This document shows positions 27,982-38,200 of a stretch of 64,000 nt of DNA, piece after piece. A program made the position numbers and the translations under genes. Under the pieces are notes generated by a model that saw only the letters and a program-made list of their open reading frames with translations, did not search any database and had not been told where the DNA came from. The stretch's first letter is position 1. Every line of letters begins with the position of its first letter. The DNA is from Bradyrhizobium liaoningense. GTDB taxonomy: Bacteria > Pseudomonadota > Alphaproteobacteria > Rhizobiales > Xanthobacteraceae. Where the stretch lies: assembly GCF_018130955.1 (NCBI RefSeq), contig NZ_JAFCJM010000013.1:1-64000 (forward strand), in the 5' to 3' direction.

Positions 27982-29883
27982 ATGAGCCGTACCCGTGCAT
28001 TGTTGCTGGTCGCGTGCGTGCTGGTGCCGCAGCTTCTGGTGCTTGCGGGATCGGGCCATGCCCAGGGCATCCCGCAAAACATTCCCCGGCGCGAGCTTTT
28101 GATCCTGGAGAACCCGGAAGGGACTGTCAAAAACGCGGGCTGGTTCAACATTTGGGCCATCAATGCCGGCTCGCAGTCGAACGGGCTGCAGCAGGCAGCC
28201 CTCGACACGCTCTGGTACATCGATCCCGAAAGCGGCCTCGACGGGGTCTGGGACAACTCGCTCGCCGCCGACAAGCCGCAATACAATGCCGACTTCACCG
28301 AGATGACGGCAAAGCTACGCAAGGGCATTTTCTGGAGCGACGGGGTCGAGTTCACCGCCGACGACGTCGTCGCGACGGTGACGACCCAGGTCAAGAATCC
28401 GGCGATGCGTTTTAGCGCTGTGTTGGCGAGCAATGTCGCCTCCGTCACCGCGCCCGATCCCTACACGGTGGTATTCAAGCTCAAGAAGCCGAACTCGCGC
28501 TTCCACGCCAATTTCACGGTGCGCTGGGGCGCGGTGTGGATCTTGCCAAAACACGTCTTCGAGAAGGTCGAGGATCCCGCCAGGTTCGATTTCAACAAGC
28601 CGGTTTCCCTCAGTGCCTACGTGCTCTCGAGCTACGATCCTGATGGCAAGTGGTACATCTGGCAGCTCCGCGACGACTGGCAGCGCTCGTCGCTCGGCCG
28701 CTACGGCAAGCCCGGGCCAAAATATCTCGCCTATGTCGATCCCGGCCCGCCGGACAAACGGGTCATCGCGCAGCTCAACCACGAGCTCGACGTCGTCCAC
28801 GACATCGCGCCCGAGGGCATGTTCGCGCTCGCCAAGCAGAGCAAGGCGACGCGGGCCTGGTTCAAGGGTTTTCCTTACGGCCATCCCGATCCGACGCTGC
28901 CGGCGGTGATCTTCAACACGCAGAACGAGCTGTTCAGGAATGCTGACGTGCGCTGGGCCCTGGCGCTGCTGATCGACATCAAGGCGGTGTCGATGGCGGC
29001 CTATCGGGGTGCCGCCACCATCTCGGCGATCGGCGTGCCGCCGACCGGCGCCCATCCGGCGACCTATCATCAGCCGATGGAAGCGTGGCTCAAGGAGTTT
29101 GAGCTCGACACCGGCAAGCGCAAGATCAAGCCGTACGATCCGACGGTCGGGAAGCAGATCGCCGACATGCTGCGGCCGTCGATGGGCGAGCAGATCCCGT
29201 CCGATCCAGCCGACATCGCCCGCGCCTTCGGCATGGGCTGGTGGAAGGCCGATCCGCAAGGAGCGCAGGAGCTGTTGGAGAAGGCGGGCTTCACCAAGCG
29301 GGGAGGGGCCTGGACCACGCCGGACGGCAAGCCTTTCACCGTTCGCGTTATGGTCGAAGGCGATTTGCGCCCGGTGATGACGCGTGCCGGCACCATGATC
29401 GTGCAGCAATGGAAGCAGGCCGGCATCGATGCCAGGATCGACGTGGCGCAGGGGACGCTGCCGACGCGGCGCGCCGCCGGCGATTTCGACACCTTCATCG
29501 GCTGGAGCGTCGAGACTTTTGGCGGCCACCAGGATTTGTCCTACTTCCTCGATAGTTGGCACTCGCAATTCGTCGCCGAGCCCGGCAAGGTGCAGCCGCT
29601 GCGCAACTGGCAGCGCTGGTCGAACCCCGCGCTCGACAAGATCATCGAGCAGACCCGCACCGTCGGCTTCGACGATCCCCGGTCGATCGAGCTCGGCAAG
29701 GACTACGTCAAGCTTGCGGTGAAGGAGATGCCGACCATCCCGCTGATGGCCTACAACGTCTTCACCGCCATGGACCAGACCTACTGGACGGGATTTCCGA
29801 CCTCGGAAAACCCTTACGCCAATCCGGTCCCGAATTGGGGGAATTCGCGCTACATGTTCGTCAAGCTCAAACCGGCCGGCTAG
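27982..29883 (+). CDS. Peptide-type ABC substrate-binding protein, probable oligosaccharide binder
   Basis: 633 residues, longer than DppA/OppA, which is usual for SBP family 5 members that take oligosaccharides. The signal peptide is LLLVACVLVPQLLVLAGSGHAQ. The mature start has NAGWFNIWAINAGSQSNGLQ and the family core includes GVEFTADDVVATV. GGGAGG lies just before ATG 27982. It begins an operon with two permeases, two ATPases and a GH51 arabinofuranosidase, so I infer import of arabinose-containing oligosaccharides. Confidence 0.85.
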   Translation: MSRTRALLLVACVLVPQLLVLAGSGHAQGIPQNIPRRELLILENPEGTVKNAGWFNIWAINAGSQSNGLQQAALDTLWYIDPESGLDGVWDNSLAADKPQYNADFTEMTAKLRKGIFWSDGVEFTADDVVATVTTQVKNPAMRFSAVLASNVASVTAPDPYTVVFKLKKPNSRFHANFTVRWGAVWILPKHVFEKVEDPARFDFNKPVSLSAYVLSSYDPDGKWYIWQLRDDWQRSSLGRYGKPGPKYLAYVDPGPPDKRVIAQLNHELDVVHDIAPEGMFALAKQSKATRAWFKGFPYGHPDPTLPAVIFNTQNELFRNADVRWALALLIDIKAVSMAAYRGAATISAIGVPPTGAHPATYHQPMEAWLKEFELDTGKRKIKPYDPTVGKQIADMLRPSMGEQIPSDPADIARAFGMGWWKADPQGAQELLEKAGFTKRGGAWTTPDGKPFTVRVMVEGDLRPVMTRAGTMIVQQWKQAGIDARIDVAQGTLPTRRAAGDFDTFIGWSVETFGGHQDLSYFLDSWHSQFVAEPGKVQPLRNWQRWSNPALDKIIEQTRTVGFDDPRSIELGKDYVKLAVKEMPTIPLMAYNVFTAMDQTYWTGFPTSENPYANPVPNWGNSRYMFVKLKPAG

Positions 29884-29889
29884 CACGCG

Positions 29890-30900
29890 GTGAGGAAGGG
29901 GCGATACCTCGTCTATGCGATCCGGCGGCTGGCGCAGTTCGTGCTCGTGGTCTTCATCGGCGTTAACCTCGCCTATGTCATCACCCATGCCACCCCGATC
30001 GATCCGGTCGAGCAGTCGATCTCGGCGGTCACCTCCTTTGGCAACACCGCGCCGGCTGCGATCGAAGAGATGCGCCGTTCGCTGCGCGAGCTCTATGGCC
30101 TGTCCGGCTCGCCTGTCGAGCAATATTTGGTGTTCTGGAAGCGGATCCTGCGCGCCGATTTCGGTCCCTCGCTGTCGGCATTTCCGACCCCGGTCTCGGC
30201 CCTTGTCGCCCGCGCGCTGCCCTGGACTGCCGGTCTGCTCACGGTCTCGACCATCATCGCCTGGGGGCTTGGAACGCTGCTCGGCGGTCTTGCCGGCTAC
30301 GACCGGACCAACCGCGGGCTGAAGCTGATGGGCGTGGTCGCGATGGGGCTGCACCCGATTCCCTACTACATCCTGGCACTGCTGCTGTTGATCGTGTTCG
30401 GCTTCCTCTGGCCGGTGCTTCCGATATCGGGCGGCTCGGCGATGAACCTGCCGCAAGGGCTGAGCGTCGATTTCGTCCTCAGTGTCGCGCTGCACGCCAT
30501 CCTGCCCGCGCTCTCGCTGATCCTGATCGGCGTGGGGAGCTGGTTTTTGGGGATGCGCGCGCTGGTGTCCAACGTCGTCACCGAGGATTACGTCGTCTAT
30601 GCAGAGCTGGCGGGCGTCAGGCCCTGGCGCATCCTGTCGTCCTACGTGATGCGCAACGCGCTGGTGCCGCAGGTGACCGGGCTCGCCATCTCGCTCGGCG
30701 GCATCTTCAACGGCGCCGTGATCACCGAAAAAGTCTTCGGCTATCCGGGCCTGGGTTCGCTCCTGGTCGATGCCGTCTACGCCGGTGATTATGGGCTCGT
30801 GCTCGGCGTCACCACCGTCTCCATCCTCGGCGTTTCGATCGCGGTGCTCGCGATCGACCTTCTGTACCCGCTGCTCGATCCCAGGGTGAAGGTGCGCTGA
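29890..30900 (+). CDS. ABC transporter permease (DppB type)
   Basis: 336 residues starting with GTG, six bases after the binding-protein stop. N-terminal span YAIRRLAQFVLVVFIGVNLA and EAA loop YVVYAELAGVRPWRILSSYV. First permease of the second peptide-type importer. Confidence 0.9.
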   Translation: MRKGRYLVYAIRRLAQFVLVVFIGVNLAYVITHATPIDPVEQSISAVTSFGNTAPAAIEEMRRSLRELYGLSGSPVEQYLVFWKRILRADFGPSLSAFPTPVSALVARALPWTAGLLTVSTIIAWGLGTLLGGLAGYDRTNRGLKLMGVVAMGLHPIPYYILALLLLIVFGFLWPVLPISGGSAMNLPQGLSVDFVLSVALHAILPALSLILIGVGSWFLGMRALVSNVVTEDYVVYAELAGVRPWRILSSYVMRNALVPQVTGLAISLGGIFNGAVITEKVFGYPGLGSLLVDAVYAGDYGLVLGVTTVSILGVSIAVLAIDLLYPLLDPRVKVR

Positions 30901-31763
30901 TGGCCGCAATCCTGCGCGATCTCCTGCGTCACAACGTCGAATTCCGGATCGGCGCCGTGCTGGTGGGTGCGGTGCTGCTGCTGTCGGTCCTGGCAAGCTT
31001 CTCGCCCTATCCGCCGCTGGACGTCTATGTGGTGCCGCCGGACCTGCCGCCGTCGCCGTCCCACTGGTTCGGCACCACGTCGCGCGGCCAGGACGTGTTC
31101 TGGCAACTGAGTTTTGCCCTGCGCAACACGCTGCTGTTCGGATGCACCGTGGCCCTGATCAGCCGCCTCCTGGCGCTCGCGATCGGGCTCCTCAGCGGCT
31201 ACAGCGGCGGCTGGATCGACCGCGCGCTGATGTCGATCAACGACACCTTCATCGTTATTCCCCTGCTTCCGCTCCTGGTGCTGTTCTATTTCGTCATGCG
31301 CGACCGCATGTCCTGGCTGATGCTGGCGCTGATCATGGCCTGCCTCGGCTGGGCCTATGACGCGCGGCTGATCCGTTCGGTGGCCATGAGCCTGAAAAGC
31401 CGTGAATTCACCGAGACCAGCCTGTTTTCAGGCATGAGCACGCGCGAGATCCTGGTGCAGGAGCATCTGCCCTACGTGCTGCCGATCGTCTTCTCGACGA
31501 CCATGAACAACATGGTCTGGTCGATCGGGCTGGAGGTGACGCTGGCGGTGCTCGGCTTCACCGACATCAACACGCCGACCATCGGCAGCATGATCTATTG
31601 GGCCAATCAGCACACCGCGATGGTAGCAGGGGTCTGGTGGTGGGTCGCCTTTCCGACGGTCGCCGTGATCATGACGTTCATCGGGCTGTTCCTGCTGGCG
31701 GTGTCGATGAATGACTACATCGATCCGCGCAGCCGCCTCCGCAGCGTCGGAGGGACGTCGTGA
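30900..31763 (+). CDS. ABC transporter permease (DppC type)
   Basis: 287 residues. FGTTSRGQDVFWQLSFALRN is the family landmark after the first span; the EAA-loop region is around TETSLFSGMSTREILVQEHL. Its ATG shares one base with the previous stop, indicating coupling. Confidence 0.9.
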   Translation: MAAILRDLLRHNVEFRIGAVLVGAVLLLSVLASFSPYPPLDVYVVPPDLPPSPSHWFGTTSRGQDVFWQLSFALRNTLLFGCTVALISRLLALAIGLLSGYSGGWIDRALMSINDTFIVIPLLPLLVLFYFVMRDRMSWLMLALIMACLGWAYDARLIRSVAMSLKSREFTETSLFSGMSTREILVQEHLPYVLPIVFSTTMNNMVWSIGLEVTLAVLGFTDINTPTIGSMIYWANQHTAMVAGVWWWVAFPTVAVIMTFIGLFLLAVSMNDYIDPRSRLRSVGGTS

Positions 31764-32794
31764 TGCATGCCAAGACCGTGCAGACGCAGACGTCTGATCA
31801 AGCCGAGCCGATCCTGTCGGTCCGCGACCTCAAGGCCAGCTACCGGACCAGCCGTTTCGGGATCGAACGCGACGTCCAGGCGGTCGACGGCGTCGGTTTC
31901 ACGGTGCGCCGCGGCGAGATTTACGGACTCGCCGGCGAATCCTCTTCCGGCAAGACCACGCTGATCAAGGTGATCGCCGGCGCGGTCAAACCGCCGCTGG
32001 AAGTTGTCGGCGGCAGCGTCGATTTTGCATTTCTGCCGGGCTATGGCGGGCTGCATCGCGCGCCCCCGGCGGAGGTGGCGCGGATTCGGTGGCGGCATCT
32101 CGCCTACGTCATGCAGGGCTCGATGAGCGTGCTCAATCCGGTGCGCCGGATCCGCGCGTCCTTTGACGACTTCGCCTATCCGCATGTCGGAGGAAGCCGG
32201 GCGCAGTTCGAACAGCAGGTGGTCGCGCATCTGGCGCGGGTCAGGCTCGCCCCGTCGGTGCTGGCGGCCTATCCGCACGAACTCTCCGGCGGGATGCGCC
32301 AGCGCGCCACGCTCGCGCTTGCCACCATCTGCCGCCCCGATTTCATCATTGCCGACGAACCCACGACCGCGCTCGACGTCGTCGTCCAGAAGGAGGTGCT
32401 CGGCATGATTACCGGCCTTCAGCGCGAAATCGGCGCGTCGGTCCTGTTCGTGACCCACGACATGGGCGTCCACGCCCACGTCGCCGATCGCCTCGGCATC
32501 ATGTATGCCGGCCGTCTCATCGAGGAGGCCGCGATCGCAGAGATCTTCCGCAATCCGCTGCACCCTTACACCAGGCACCTCATTTCGAGCCTGCCGCGAA
32601 TCGGCGATGATCGGCCCCGGCAGGGATTGGAGGGTGCGCCTCCCAATCTCGCCGACCCGCCTGCGGGATGTCGATTTCATCCGCGCTGTCCGCTGGCGAT
32701 GGAGGTTTGCAGCCGCGAGGTCCCCGCCATGATCGAGGCCGCGCCGGCGCATCGTGTGGCGTGCTTTGCGGTCAACCGGAGCGATCGGGCATGA
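31763..32794 (+). CDS. ABC transporter ATPase (DppD type)
   Basis: 343 residues. Walker A is GESSSGKTT, the signature LSGGMRQRATLALATI, Walker [13 protein letters not shown] and the switch His is in LFVTHDMGVH. A C-terminal GCRFHPRCPLA motif closes the oligopeptide extension. The ATG at 31763 overlaps the preceding stop; a GTG at 31760 is an alternative. Confidence 0.92.
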   Translation: MHAKTVQTQTSDQAEPILSVRDLKASYRTSRFGIERDVQAVDGVGFTVRRGEIYGLAGESSSGKTTLIKVIAGAVKPPLEVVGGSVDFAFLPGYGGLHRAPPAEVARIRWRHLAYVMQGSMSVLNPVRRIRASFDDFAYPHVGGSRAQFEQQVVAHLARVRLAPSVLAAYPHELSGGMRQRATLALATICRPDFIIADEPTTALDVVVQKEVLGMITGLQREIGASVLFVTHDMGVHAHVADRLGIMYAGRLIEEAAIAEIFRNPLHPYTRHLISSLPRIGDDRPRQGLEGAPPNLADPPAGCRFHPRCPLAMEVCSREVPAMIEAAPAHRVACFAVNRSDRA

Positions 32795-33612
32795 GCGACG
32801 TCTTGCTCGATGTGTCAGAGGTCGGCAAGACCTTCGTTCGAGGAGGATTGCTGTCGGGCCGGCGCATTGCGGCCGTCAGGGACGTGAGTTTCCGGCTCGA
32901 CGCGCGGCGGCCGGAGATTTTGGCGATCATCGGCGAAACCGGCAGCGGCAAGACGACGCTTGCCCGGATGATCCTGAATATCGAGACGCCGACCAGCGGC
33001 AGGCTGCTGTTTGACGGCACCGACCTTGCATCGATCCGAACCGGTGCGCGCCGGCTGGCGTTCATGCACGACGTGCAGCCGATCTTCCAAAATCCGTTCG
33101 AAGCCTTCAATCCGCTGAAGCGGCTCGAGCGCTATCTGTTCATGACGCAGCGCCGGTTCATGGCGTTGTCGGCACGGGTCGCGCCCGAGGCGGCCGTCGA
33201 CGAGGCGCTGCGCAAGGTCGGACTTTCGCTGAAGGAGGTCAGGCATCGCTATCCGCACGAATTGTCCGGCGGACAGCTCCAGCGGGTCGCGATTGCCCGT
33301 GCGCTGCTGTCCAACCCCAGGCTGATCGTGGCCGACGAGCCGGTGTCCATGATCGATGCGTCGCTCCGTATCTCCATCGTCAATCTGTTCAAGTCGCTGC
33401 GCGACGACCTCGGCATCTCCATTATCTATGTGACGCACGATCTGGCTACCGCCTATTATGTCGCCGACCGCATCATGATTATGCAGGATGGGGCCGTTGT
33501 CGAAAGCGGCGATGCCAAAACGATTTTGACTGCACCGCAGCAACCTTATTCCCGCCAGTTGCGCGACGCCGTGCTATTGCCCGATGTCGCGTACGGCGTC
33601 TTGTCCGATTGA
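32791..33612 (+). CDS. ABC transporter ATPase (DppF type, short)
   Basis: 273 residues. Walker A is GETGSGKTT, the signature LSGGQLQRVAIARALL and Walker B LIVADEPVSMID. The C-terminal Cys-containing extension found in most DppF proteins is absent, making it about 50 residues shorter than the copy at 25133-26110. The start overlaps the preceding gene by 4 bases. Confidence 0.92.
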   Translation: MSDVLLDVSEVGKTFVRGGLLSGRRIAAVRDVSFRLDARRPEILAIIGETGSGKTTLARMILNIETPTSGRLLFDGTDLASIRTGARRLAFMHDVQPIFQNPFEAFNPLKRLERYLFMTQRRFMALSARVAPEAAVDEALRKVGLSLKEVRHRYPHELSGGQLQRVAIARALLSNPRLIVADEPVSMIDASLRISIVNLFKSLRDDLGISIIYVTHDLATAYYVADRIMIMQDGAVVESGDAKTILTAPQQPYSRQLRDAVLLPDVAYGVLSD

Positions 33613-33649
33613 TCTGTCCCACCAGCCCGAGGGCGTCAGAGAGAAGCGC

Positions 33650-35194
33650 ATGAGAAAAGCCAACGTTCTGATGGACCGCGATTTCGCCATCGGCCACACC
33701 GACCCTCGACTGTTCGGCGCGTTCGTCGAGCATCTCGGGCGCTGCGTGTATGGCGGCATCTACGAGCCCGGCCATCCCACTGCGGACGAAAAGGGGTTTC
33801 GAAAGGATGTGCTGGCGCTGGTGAAGGAGCTCGGCCCGACCATCATCCGCTACCCCGGCGGCAATTTCGTCTCCGGCTATAATTGGGAGGATGGCGTCGG
33901 ACCGGTGGAGAAGCGCCCGGCGCGGCTCGATCTCGCATGGTTCAGCACCGAGCCCAACAGTTTTGGCACCAACGAGTTCATGGACTGGTGCAAGGCCGCC
34001 GCGGTCGAGCCGATGCTCGCGGTCAACCTCGGTACGCGGGGCGGCGACGCCGCGCGCAACCTGGTGGAGTATTGCAACCATCCGGGCGGATCCGCCTGGT
34101 CGGACCTGCGGCGCGCGCACGGCTGGGAGCAGCCGCATGGCGTCAAGTTCTGGTGCCTGGGCAACGAGATGGATGGCCCCTGGCAGATGGAATACAAGAG
34201 CGCAGACGCTTACGGCGCAATCGCGCGCGAGGCCGCCAAGATGATGCGCTGGATCGATCCGACCGTCGAGCTTGCGGCCTGCGGTTCGTCGGGGCGCAAC
34301 ATGCCGACGTTCGGCCAGTGGGAAGACACGGTCATCGAACATACCTTCGATCATGCAGAGTACATTTCGCTCCACACCTATCTCAACAACTACAAGCAGG
34401 ACACGCCATCCTTCCTCGCCAGCCCCGATCTGATGGACCGCTTCATCGACGAAGTCGTCGCCATTGCGGATGCGGTGGCCGCGAAGCGGCGCTCCCATAA
34501 GCGCATGATGCTGAGCTTCGATGAATGGAATGTCTGGTATCGAACCCGGCGCAACCGGGCCGACCGCGTCTGGGAGGGCTGGCCGGTGGCGCCGTCGATC
34601 CTGGAGGAGATCTACACCATGGAAGACGCGCTCGCCTTCGGCGGCGCCTGCATTTCCCTGCTCAATCACGCCGATCGGGTGAGAACAGCCTGCCTCGCGC
34701 AGCTCGTCAACGCGATCGCGCCGATCATGACGGAGACGGGCGGAGCCGCATGGCGCCAGACCATCTTCTTCCCGTTCGCCCAGATGAGCCGCCTCGGCCG
34801 CGGCAAGGTTCTGCGCACACAGGTCGAGTCGGATACTTACGATTCGTCCTATTACGATCCGCGCGGCGAGCAGCAATCGATGTTTCCGATTCCCGATGTG
34901 GCGTATCTCAAGATCGCGGCGGTCGCAGGAGAGGCCGGCGGTCTGTCGCTCTTCATGCTCAACCGCGACCTGGCGCAGGAGATGGAGGTGAACCTCGAGG
35001 CGCGGAGTTTTGGCCGGCTCACCGTCGGCGAAGCGCTTGAATTATGCCACGACGATCTCAAGGCCACAAACACGAAGGACGCGCCGGAGCGGGTGAAGCC
35101 GGCCCCGTTGCAGGGCGCACGCGTCGACGGCGGTAGGCTGCGGGTGACGCTGAAGCCGGCGTCGTGGAACGTGATCCATCTGTCGGCGGGCTGA
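33650..35194 (+). CDS. abfA: Alpha-L-arabinofuranosidase, GH51
   Basis: 514 residues, normal for intracellular GH51. The acid/base Glu lies in WCLGNEMDGPW and the nucleophile Glu in LSFDEWNVWY; IRYPGGNFVSGYNWEDG is the conserved early barrel region. It removes terminal arabinofuranosyl residues from arabino-oligosaccharides. No signal peptide, so it acts on imported material, and it follows the ABC genes by 37 bases. GAGAGAAG precedes ATG 33650; the frame upstream overlaps the ATPase gene. Confidence 0.93.
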   Translation: MRKANVLMDRDFAIGHTDPRLFGAFVEHLGRCVYGGIYEPGHPTADEKGFRKDVLALVKELGPTIIRYPGGNFVSGYNWEDGVGPVEKRPARLDLAWFSTEPNSFGTNEFMDWCKAAAVEPMLAVNLGTRGGDAARNLVEYCNHPGGSAWSDLRRAHGWEQPHGVKFWCLGNEMDGPWQMEYKSADAYGAIAREAAKMMRWIDPTVELAACGSSGRNMPTFGQWEDTVIEHTFDHAEYISLHTYLNNYKQDTPSFLASPDLMDRFIDEVVAIADAVAAKRRSHKRMMLSFDEWNVWYRTRRNRADRVWEGWPVAPSILEEIYTMEDALAFGGACISLLNHADRVRTACLAQLVNAIAPIMTETGGAAWRQTIFFPFAQMSRLGRGKVLRTQVESDTYDSSYYDPRGEQQSMFPIPDVAYLKIAAVAGEAGGLSLFMLNRDLAQEMEVNLEARSFGRLTVGEALELCHDDLKATNTKDAPERVKPAPLQGARVDGGRLRVTLKPASWNVIHLSAG

Positions 35195-35212
35195 CGAGAG
35201 CCGCGCGCAGGA

Positions 35213-38200
35213 TCAGCTCGAACCGTCCCGTGCGGGCCCTGAGCCGAGAACCTGGCGTATCAAGCGTGCCATCTCTGCCGGCCGATAGGGCTTGTTGAGC
35301 AAGGTCACGCCGGGTTCGAGGCAGCCGTCCTGCGTCATGGCGCCTTCCGCATAGCCGGACATATAGAGGACGGGCATGCCCGGTCGCCGTTGCGTAACGG
35401 CGTCGGCGAGTTCGCGCCCGTTGATGCCGCCGGGCATGACGACGTCCGTGAACAGCAGGTCGAATGCCACGCCCTGGTTCACCAGGGCCAGCGCTTCGGG
35501 ACCGTTAGCGGCGCTGATCGTGCGATAGCCGAGGCCTTCGAGCTGCGTCACCACGTAGCTGCGCACCAGCGCGTCATCCTCCACGACCAAAATGGTCTCG
35601 TTGCCGCGCTGCGGCCCGCCGGCGGGGGTCGTGCTCGGAAGGGCCGCGCCCTGCACGCCGCGCGGCAGATACAGGTTGATCGTCGTTCCCTGGCCTTCCT
35701 CGCTGTCGATCCTGATGTGACCGCCGGACTGCTTGACGAAGCCGTAGACCATGCTCAATCCCAGCCCGGTGCCTTTGCCGAGCTCCTTGGTCGTGAAGAA
35801 CGGCTCGAACACCTTGTCACGGATCTCAGCCGGGATGCCCGATCCGGTGTCGGTCACGGTCACCTTGATGTAGTCGCCGACAATTCCCTCGTCCCCAGTC
35901 TCGGAATCACAGGGATCAAAGCTCACATTGGCGGTGCCGAATGTGATCTTGCCGCCGGCCGGCATCGCATCCCGTGCGTTGACGGCGAGATTGATCAGGG
36001 CGGTCGAGAGTTGACTCGGGTCGATCAGCGCACGCCAGCAGTCTCGTTGCAGCGTCGAGCCGATCTCGACCTGTTCGCCCAGCGTCGGCCGCAATAGCTT
36101 GGCCGTGTCGGCGATCAGGTTGTTGATGTCGGTCACGCGCGGTTGCAGCGGCTGCTTGCGGGCGAACGCCAGGAGCTGCCTGGTCAGATCGGCGCCGCGG
36201 GTCGCCGCCTCGTCGATCATGCGGCCGATGGCCGCGAGCTCGGGCTGGTCGGCAAGACCCTCGATCAGGATCTCGATGGTTCCGGTGATCACGGTCAGCA
36301 GGTTGTTGAAGTCATGGGCAACGCCGCCGGTCAACTGGCCGATCGAATCCATCTTCTGCGCCTGGCGCAATTGCTGCTCGAGGCGCAGGCGATGGGTGAT
36401 GTCGCGTCCGATGACGATGACGAGTTCCTGGCCGCCCATCGACACGCGGGCCGCCGACACCTCCGCTTCGAGGCCGCTGCCGTTGGCGCCGGGCAGGCGC
36501 AAATGTAGCAACCCGGTCGGACCGGGGGCGAGCAGGCTGTCGACATCGACCGATCCCGCAGCAACGGATCGGAACGAATGTCCGACGATGTCCTCCCGGG
36601 GGCGGCCGAGCATGACTGACGCAGTGCGGTTTGCCTCGATCACCTGGCCGTTCTGATCGAGCACCAGGATGGCGTCATGGGCCTGCTCCATCAGCAATCT
36701 CGATTTCTCTTCCGCCTGCTTTCGCGCGGTGAGATCGAGAACGAAGGAGAGGTTCTGATCCGAGGCAGCCGCCAGCGACGCCGAGCCGATCAACACGGGA
36801 ACCCGACTGCCGTCCCTTCGCAAGACCTCCTTCTCGCGAGGTGGAGCTTGTCCCAGTGCGCGAAGTTGATCGACCCGCAGCAGGTCGTGCGCGTGGTATT
36901 CAGGCGGCGACAAATCCTTCCAAGTGACGGACCCCGAAATCAATTCCTGCAGCGTGTAGCCGGACATGCTCAGGAAAGCGTCATTGGCGTAGCTGATCTT
37001 GCCGTCCGCATTCCAGAACAGGATTCCGATGATGTTGGAGTCGACGAGCCGCCGGATGCGAGCCTCGCGCTCCTGGAGATCGCGATAGAGCAGGGTGTTT
37101 TCGAGCGAGATCGCAGCCTGCGCCGCGAGCAGCTCCAGCACGGCGACCCGATCCGGCGTGAAGGCGTGTGTGGCCAGTGTATTCTCGAAATGGAGCAACC
37201 CGATCAGCTTGGCCTGCTTCATCAGTGGCAGACAGAGGATCGACCGGGGATGCCGACGATGGACGTAGTCCTCGTCGCACAGGGGACTCGGCCGTGATGC
37301 GTCGTCGAGGATGAGGGTCTTTTGCGTGCGAATGACGTAGCGCAGCAATGCTTCGGGGCAATCAGGGCCGGAGACCGGCGCCTGGCGCATCGCAACGGTG
37401 AACTCGTCGCCGCTCGACTGTCCCTCCGCTTCGATGCGGAAGTCGTCGTGTCGCGGCAGGATCAGCAGGCCGCGATCCGCGCCGGCGTTCTGCAGTGCGA
37501 TCTTCATCAAGGTCTCGATGAGCCTCGGCAGCTCGATCTCGCTCGATACGGCCTGCGACGCCTTGACCACTGCGGTGACGTCCATGTGCTGGACCGATCC
37601 GCTTGCCCTGCCGGCCGTGACCCCGTCTTCCGCCACATGCAGCCGCGGATGAAGCTGCTCGAGCTGCCTCACCTTGGCGTCGGCGCCCCAGCGAAGATAG
37701 CCGTAGCGGGCATCGCGCAGATAGGCGTAGGCGATCTTCTCGAATCCGCGCGTTGCGTAGAAGCGGCCGGCAAGTTCGTTGGCGATCGCTTCGTTCTGGA
37801 CAAAACCGCTTGCGCGTGCCGCGCCGATGGCGCGGTCGTAAAGACGCATGGCGTCGAGCTCGCGGCCTTCGATGCGCGCGATCTCCGCGCCGATCAGCGC
37901 GGCACGGTCGCCAAAATCTTCCGGACAGATGTCTGCCCACTCTTGAAGCTGGCGGCCATGGGCTGCCAAGGCCGCGAGATGTGAGGTGCGCTCTGCGGTG
38001 GAGGCCGCATCAGTGCGCGCGGCCACGGCCAGCGCGGCATAGAAATGGAACGCCACCCGATCGAACAGTGCCTTGGAGGTCGAGAGATATTGCTCCGCCT
38101 GCGCTGCGGCCGCGATGGCGGCGGGATCGTCAGCGAGGACACGGGCCTGGAGCTTGCGGATCCAGTACCAGTAGGCTGCATGCTGCAGATGCGGCTCAGC

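Noticed and set aside
28315..30996. An 893-residue open frame on the minus strand
   Set aside because: It lies opposite the binding-protein and permease genes, is dominated by His, Arg and Asp in the manner of a shadow of GC-rich coding DNA, and has no domain.
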